Shown piece by piece: positions 60,830 to 64,000 of a stretch of DNA of 64,000 bases; within the stretch, counting starts at the first letter, position 1; the number at the start of each line of letters is the position of its first letter. Made by a program: the position numbers and the translations under genes. Origin of the DNA: Aequitasia blattaphilus (lineage in GTDB: Bacteria > Bacillota > Clostridia > Lachnospirales > Lachnospiraceae); the NCBI RefSeq assembly GCF_024721305.1, contig NZ_JAMXOD010000001.1:62001-126000 (forward strand). Reading direction: 5' to 3'. The notes beneath the pieces are model-generated. The model had not been told where the DNA came from. It saw nothing but the letters and a program-made list of their open reading frames with translations, and did no database searches.

Positions 60830-61147
60830 ATGGCAGACAGCAGGAGATACAAAGTGATTGTTTCCGACAGGGCAAAAGCAATGTTGGGAACGCATGTCCA
60901 CTTTATGGCACAGGTCAATAAGCAAGCGGCGAAAGAGAAAAAGAAAGAAATTATGACTGCACTGCGTTCTCTTTCTCAAATGCCGCAACGTTTTCCGTTT
61001 TTTGAGGAACTGTATATCACACCGAATAAGTATCACAAGATGTTTATTGAAAAGTGGTATCTTGTCCTTTACCAAATACAAGATGATACGGTATATGTAG
61101 AGTATATCGTTGACTGCCGAAAAGATTACAGTTGGTTCGCAAGCTAA
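60830..61147 (+). CDS. type II toxin, RelE/ParE superfamily
   Basis: A 105-residue toxin of the RelE/ParE fold: YKVIVSDRAKAMLGTHVHFMAQVN at the front, then LRSLSQMPQRFPFFEELYI and the C-terminal YHKMFIEKWYLVLYQIQDDTVYVEYIVDCRKDYSWF. The basic residue after VDCR suggests an mRNA-cutting RelE-like role rather than the gyrase-binding ParE role, but this is not decisive. It is complete and paired with the upstream antitoxin, so the module is probably still active and may help keep the region in the genome. Confidence 0.9.
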   Translation: MADSRRYKVIVSDRAKAMLGTHVHFMAQVNKQAAKEKKKEIMTALRSLSQMPQRFPFFEELYITPNKYHKMFIEKWYLVLYQIQDDTVYVEYIVDCRKDYSWFAS

Positions 61148-61221
61148 TTGAGAAAATAGCAGTGTTTGATGACCATTTAGATTTTTGGTTTAAGTCAGGT
61201 ATTCAAATTGAGGTTGAAGGA
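61141..61221 (+). pseudogene. C-terminal tail, probably of a serine recombinase (copy 2)
   Basis: In a frame different from the toxin gene: KLIEKIAVFDDHLDFWFKSG, five more residues and a stop. It matches the tail at 58136-58204 in residues (DDHLDF-x-FKSGIQIE) and in bases. LIEKI-V preceding it strengthens the resemblance to serine recombinase C-termini. Confidence 0.5.
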
Positions 61222-61237
61222 TAAAATTATTTTTCCG

Positions 61238-61264
61238 GCACTTTGCTATGGCAGGGTGCTTTTT
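61238..61264 (+). terminator. terminator after recombinase-like tail (copy 2)
   Basis: A 9-bp stem with two G-T pairs (61238-61246 with 61251-61259), 4-base loop, T5 tract. It probably ends the toxin-antitoxin transcript now. Confidence 0.7.
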
Positions 61265-61273
61265 CGGTGTGCC

Positions 61274-61369
61274 AGGTATGGAAAGATAAGAGCTTTAGGA
61301 ATACCTACAACGTTAGACAGAACGATTCAACAAGCAATAGTACAATCAATTTCGGATATATACAAAGAT
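61274..61369 (+). pseudogene. fragment of group II intron reverse transcriptase
   Basis: About 32 residues: RYGKIRALGIPTTLDRTIQQ, then AIVQSISDIYKD. 'R-x-LGIPT-x-x-DR-x-(I/V)QQAI' is the conserved block near the front of group II intron reverse transcriptase/maturases. It has no start, no catalytic YADD and no intron RNA around it, so it is a short scrap joined in frame to the tail of a pRiA4b-ORF3 gene. Confidence 0.65.
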
Positions 61370-61447
61370 TTTGACTTAGAATATCGCAATGTATTTTTTA
61401 AAGATAATGTTTGGAAAATGCAGAGTGCGTATGAAAGTTATGAGTAG
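61370..61447 (+). pseudogene. C-terminal fragment of a second pRiA4b ORF-3 gene
   Basis: The last 25 residues (FDLEYRNVFFKDNVWKMQSA and five more) match the C-terminus of the intact gene at 58575-59168 with about three changes. The rest of the gene has been replaced by the reverse transcriptase scrap upstream. Confidence 0.8.
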
Positions 61448-61495
61448 GCAACTGTTCAGAATTTCTGAATAGTTCAAAAAAAGGAGCAGATAATT

Positions 61496-61944
61496 ATGTC
61501 TAAAAAGAAGAAATTACTATCCGCTCAAGTGCGGCTGAATATCTCACCTATATCGCTTCTGTTCAAAATAAAATGCACTATGCTGTTCATGGACATACTG
61601 CAGCAGAACTTATTGTAGAAAGAGCAAATAGTGAAAAGGATCACAGGGGTCTTACCACTTGGGCTGAAGCACCGAGTGGAAAAATTAAAAAAACTGATGT
61701 GACAGTTGCGAAAAATTATCTATCAGAATTTGAGTTAAGTCAGCTTGACAGAATGGTTTCTGCTTATATTGAAATGTTTGAGTATGGTCTACTTAACGAT
61801 GCGGGGAAAGTATCCGCCGAGATTGCAAAACTCCATGCAGAAACAGAGTTTGGAAAATATAGAGTGATTCAAGATAAATTGTTCATGTCTGATTTTGATA
61901 AGTTTATGCTTGAGTTAGAAGACAAGGTAAAGGAGAAAGACTAA
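61496..61944 (+). pseudogene. decayed second RhuM gene
   Basis: ATG 61496 follows AAGGAG. The first codons MSKK are in one frame, and EEITIRSSAAEYLTYIAS continues in the frame shifted by a lost base in an A run (A5 now, probably A6 before). The sequence then jumps from the usual N-terminus to the C-terminal half (VQNKMHYAVHGHTAAELIVERANSEKDH... to ...ELEDKVKEKD), so an internal segment of about 200 residues is deleted. The C-terminal frame of 123 residues from 61573 is still open. It differs from the intact RhuM, so it is a related gene and not a recent copy. Confidence 0.82.
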
Positions 61945-61945
61945 C

Positions 61946-62797
61946 ATGAAAACAATTAGACTTCTATACCCCGACCATGTAAGCGGCGGGCTTGAAACAT
62001 ATTATTTTGGTGCAAATTTATTGCAGCATATTCTTCCTCATAATGAGGAGCAGCTGTTAGTAAAAGTCGATGTCATTCCTCCAAACGGAAAAGAAAAAGA
62101 AATCGTTGATGGCATTTATGGAAAAGATGAGATTATCTTCGCTTTAGAAAATGCAAATGCTCAGATAGAAAAAGAGAACCCAGATAGAATTATTACGATC
62201 GGCGGAAACTGTCTTGTTTCATTTGCACCTTTTGACTATCTGCATGGCAAATACGAAAATGTCGGAATTGTTTGGTTTGACGCACATCCTGATGTGTCAA
62301 AGGCAGAGAATGGCTATCCGAATGCACATGCGATGGTGCTCGGCTCTCTTATGGGATATGGAGATAGCGTCATGACAGAGCGAATGAAAAACAAGCCGTT
62401 TGACGCAAAGGATATTCTCTATATAGGCTTGCAGGAGATCCACGATTATCAGAAGAGTTTTCTTGATGAAACGGGTGTAAATTATAAAATTCAGACAGAG
62501 AACTTTGTTAAGAATGGAGAAATTAAGGAGTTCGTAAGCCGATATGACCACATCTTATTGCATCTTGATATTGATGTATTAGATGCATCGTTATTCCATT
62601 CTACTTATTTTGCAAATAAAGAATTAGTAGGAGACGGTGCTGGAAGCGGGAAAATGACTATGGAGAAATTAGGGAAGCTTCTTAAACTTGTTGAGGACAA
62701 CAGCAGTATAAAAGGGTTTACAGTGGCAGAGTATCTGCCGTTCGATGAACATAAGCTTCATCAGATGTTTTCAAAACTGAATCTTTTCAAAGAATAG
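61946..62797 (+). CDS. arginase-fold (ureohydrolase) family protein
   Basis: A 283-residue protein of the arginase/agmatinase/formiminoglutamase fold. The second and third metal motifs are intact: WFDAHPD (D, H, D) and LHLDIDVLDA (D, D). The first motif, normally GGDHS with a metal-binding His, reads GGNCLVS, so one manganese ligand is replaced. It may still bind metal through Cys or Asn, or have a different activity; I would not call it an arginase. It starts one base after the decayed RhuM frame, with AAGGAG before it, and is the first gene of normal appearance after the debris. Confidence 0.8.
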   Translation: MKTIRLLYPDHVSGGLETYYFGANLLQHILPHNEEQLLVKVDVIPPNGKEKEIVDGIYGKDEIIFALENANAQIEKENPDRIITIGGNCLVSFAPFDYLHGKYENVGIVWFDAHPDVSKAENGYPNAHAMVLGSLMGYGDSVMTERMKNKPFDAKDILYIGLQEIHDYQKSFLDETGVNYKIQTENFVKNGEIKEFVSRYDHILLHLDIDVLDASLFHSTYFANKELVGDGAGSGKMTMEKLGKLLKLVEDNSSIKGFTVAEYLPFDEHKLHQMFSKLNLFKE

Positions 62798-62900
62798 CAT
62801 CTGACCTATTACTGAAATACAGCGATTTTCTAGGTTTTTGCCTTTGACTCGTTCACGAAAGAGCAGATTACCTATACATAAGAAGGAGTAATAGAAAAGA

Positions 62901-63716
62901 ATGAAAGCTACAGTAATTGTTGATAATATAGGAAATGAAAGAATTTTTGGAGAGTGGGGACTTTGTATACACATTGAATATAAAGGAAAGAACATACTCC
63001 TTGATACAGGAGCATCCTCATTATTCATTCGAAATGCAGAACAACTAAACATTTCTCTCAAAGATATAGACTTTGCAGTGCTATCACATGCACATTACGA
63101 TCATGGAAATGGGATGTCTGATTTTTTTGAAATAAATGATAAAGCCACTTTTTATCTGCAGGAAGGATGCAAAGAGAATTGTTATGCGAAGAAGTGGGTT
63201 TTTCGTAAATACATCGGATTACCCCAAGGCGTTTTAGCAGCATACAAAGACCGAATTGTGTATGCCACGGATAATTTTGAAATCTGTGACGGAGTGAGCC
63301 TTATTCCTCATAGAACACCTCATTTAGAAGAGATTGGAAAAAGAGAAGGGATGTATCAGAAGAGTTCGACAGGCTGGATTCCTGATAACTTCTGTCATGA
63401 ACAAAGCTTGGTTCTGGACACTGCTGAAGGATTAGTTGTATTTAATTGCTGTTCTCACGGAGGCGTTATTAATATTATTCGTGAAGTGTCAGAGGCTTAC
63501 CCAGGAAAGACGGTGGCAGCGCTTATCGGAGGGTTCCATCTTTACAATAAATCCCAAAAGGAGGTTCGACAGTTGGCCAGGGAGATACAAAAAACTGGAA
63601 TTCAGTATATTTATACAGGACACTGTACTGGAAAGAAAGCTTTTGGGTGGCTGCATGAAGAATTGGGGGACATGATAAAACAACTGGAAATAGGATTGGA
63701 AATAAGTAATATATAG
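62901..63716 (+). CDS. MBL-fold metallo-hydrolase (COG1237-like)
   Basis: A 271-residue metallo-beta-lactamase-fold enzyme. The metal motif is H63-A-H65-Y-D67-H68 in LSHAHYDHGNG; a later CCSHGG and the C-terminal GGFHLYN and YIYTGHCTG supply other ligands. This set matches the COG1237 group, related to archaeal 7,8-dihydropterin-6-methyl-(ribofuranosyl)aminobenzene phosphate synthases, most members of which have no tested substrate in bacteria. AAGGAG precedes the start. It may form a transcript with the UPF0126 gene that follows after 18 bases. Confidence 0.87.
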   Translation: MKATVIVDNIGNERIFGEWGLCIHIEYKGKNILLDTGASSLFIRNAEQLNISLKDIDFAVLSHAHYDHGNGMSDFFEINDKATFYLQEGCKENCYAKKWVFRKYIGLPQGVLAAYKDRIVYATDNFEICDGVSLIPHRTPHLEEIGKREGMYQKSSTGWIPDNFCHEQSLVLDTAEGLVVFNCCSHGGVINIIREVSEAYPGKTVAALIGGFHLYNKSQKEVRQLAREIQKTGIQYIYTGHCTGKKAFGWLHEELGDMIKQLEIGLEISNI

Positions 63717-63734
63717 CATAAAGGGGAATGAGGA

Positions 63735-64000
63735 ATGGATTTAACAAATTATATTTTTGGAGTTGCTGAGTGGCTTGGAATTATTGCTTTTTCAATTTCC
63801 GGAGCTATGCTGGCGGTTGAGAGGCGATTCGATTTATTCGGAGTCATTACTTTAGGTGTTATTTCAACGCTAGGGGGAGGAATTATTAGAGATTTGCTAC
63901 TGGGGCAGACACCGCCACGATTTTTTTACAATTATCGGTATGTCCTGGTTTCGGCACTTATATCAGTGGCTGTATTTGCAGTTGCCAAAAGGGTGTCCGG
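63735..64000 (+). CDS. UPF0126/TRIC-family membrane protein, N-terminal part
   Basis: The gene runs off the window; 88 residues are visible. YIFGVAEWLGIIAFSISGAMLAVERRFDLFGVITLGVISTLGGGIIRDLLLGQTPP is diagnostic of the UPF0126 family, trimeric intracellular-cation-channel-like bacterial membrane proteins with an internal two-fold repeat; some members have been reported as glycine transporters. Three membrane helices are seen so far. AAGGGG nine bases before the ATG supports the start. Confidence 0.9.
   Translation, partial: MDLTNYIFGVAEWLGIIAFSISGAMLAVERRFDLFGVITLGVISTLGGGIIRDLLLGQTPPRFFYNYRYVLVSALISVAVFAVAKRVS

Overview
The window looks like a chromosomal segment of a low-GC Gram-positive anaerobe of the class Clostridia, most like Lachnospiraceae; I cannot name the species. 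Supporting signs are strong AGGAGG-type ribosome binding sites with several GTG and TTG starts, a lactose/cellobiose-type PTS, MutS2, YhaM, a CvfB-like S1 protein, a GdpP c-di-AMP phosphodiesterase, lipoprotein foldases and a two-cluster ferredoxin.

Layout. 1-5.7 kb: the end of a GH4 alpha-galactosidase/alpha-glucosidase, a convergent group (NYN/OST-HTH protein, tag glycosylase, a small anchored protein, an AraC regulator) and a chemoreceptor. 5.8-8.3 kb: tRNA-Lys and the tdh-kbl threonine catabolic operon. 8.4-14.8 kb: a five-gene exported-protein island (Ig-like repeats, a small protein with a KTGD-type tail, a signal-anchored protein, an L-type-lectin-like giant and a small secreted beta protein). 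The island is bracketed by two copies of a 34-bp sequence that in the left copy is the tdh promoter. 14.9-16.9 kb: cellobiose-type PTS genes B-C-A. 16.9-25 kb: a leftward series malQ-plsC-pncB-murF, then aroF-aroB-SDR from its own promoter. 25-34 kb: rightward ispE, a GntR regulator, a CDF transporter, a CvfB-like gene, a small conserved gene, dnaE, pfkA and a DUF1934 gene. 34-42 kb: a trigger-factor-like lipoprotein, a nucleotidyltransferase and galE; then gdpP-rplI-dnaB; then a small ferredoxin gene. 42-51 kb: a sugar-binding lipoprotein, a two-component system downstream of mutS2, an HtrA-like protein that has lost its catalytic triad, yhaM and rlmD.

51.1-61.9 kb is an accessory region built from mobile-element debris: a phage-type DNA polymerase tail, a SHOCT-like gene, fragments of at least two serine recombinases, a piece of group II intron reverse transcriptase, and a decayed second copy of a pRiA4b-ORF3/RhuM gene pair. 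Among the debris are modules that look intact, each with a good promoter and, in two cases, an inverted repeat at the promoter: an XRE regulator plus KAP-type P-loop NTPase, an XRE/pRiA4b-ORF3/RhuM trio, and a Phd-RelE toxin-antitoxin pair. A DUF1016 nuclease gene between them is broken by a frameshift best explained as loss of one copy of an 8-bp tandem repeat. From 61.9 kb genes of ordinary appearance resume: an arginase-fold protein, an MBL-fold hydrolase and the start of a UPF0126/TRIC membrane protein.

The two places most likely to hold undescribed biology are the surface island (8.4-14.8 kb) and the KAP/DUF1016/RhuM cargo that seems to sit between the head and tail of a serine recombinase (54.1-58.2 kb). 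All homology calls were made by eye from motifs and remembered families; no database search was possible.
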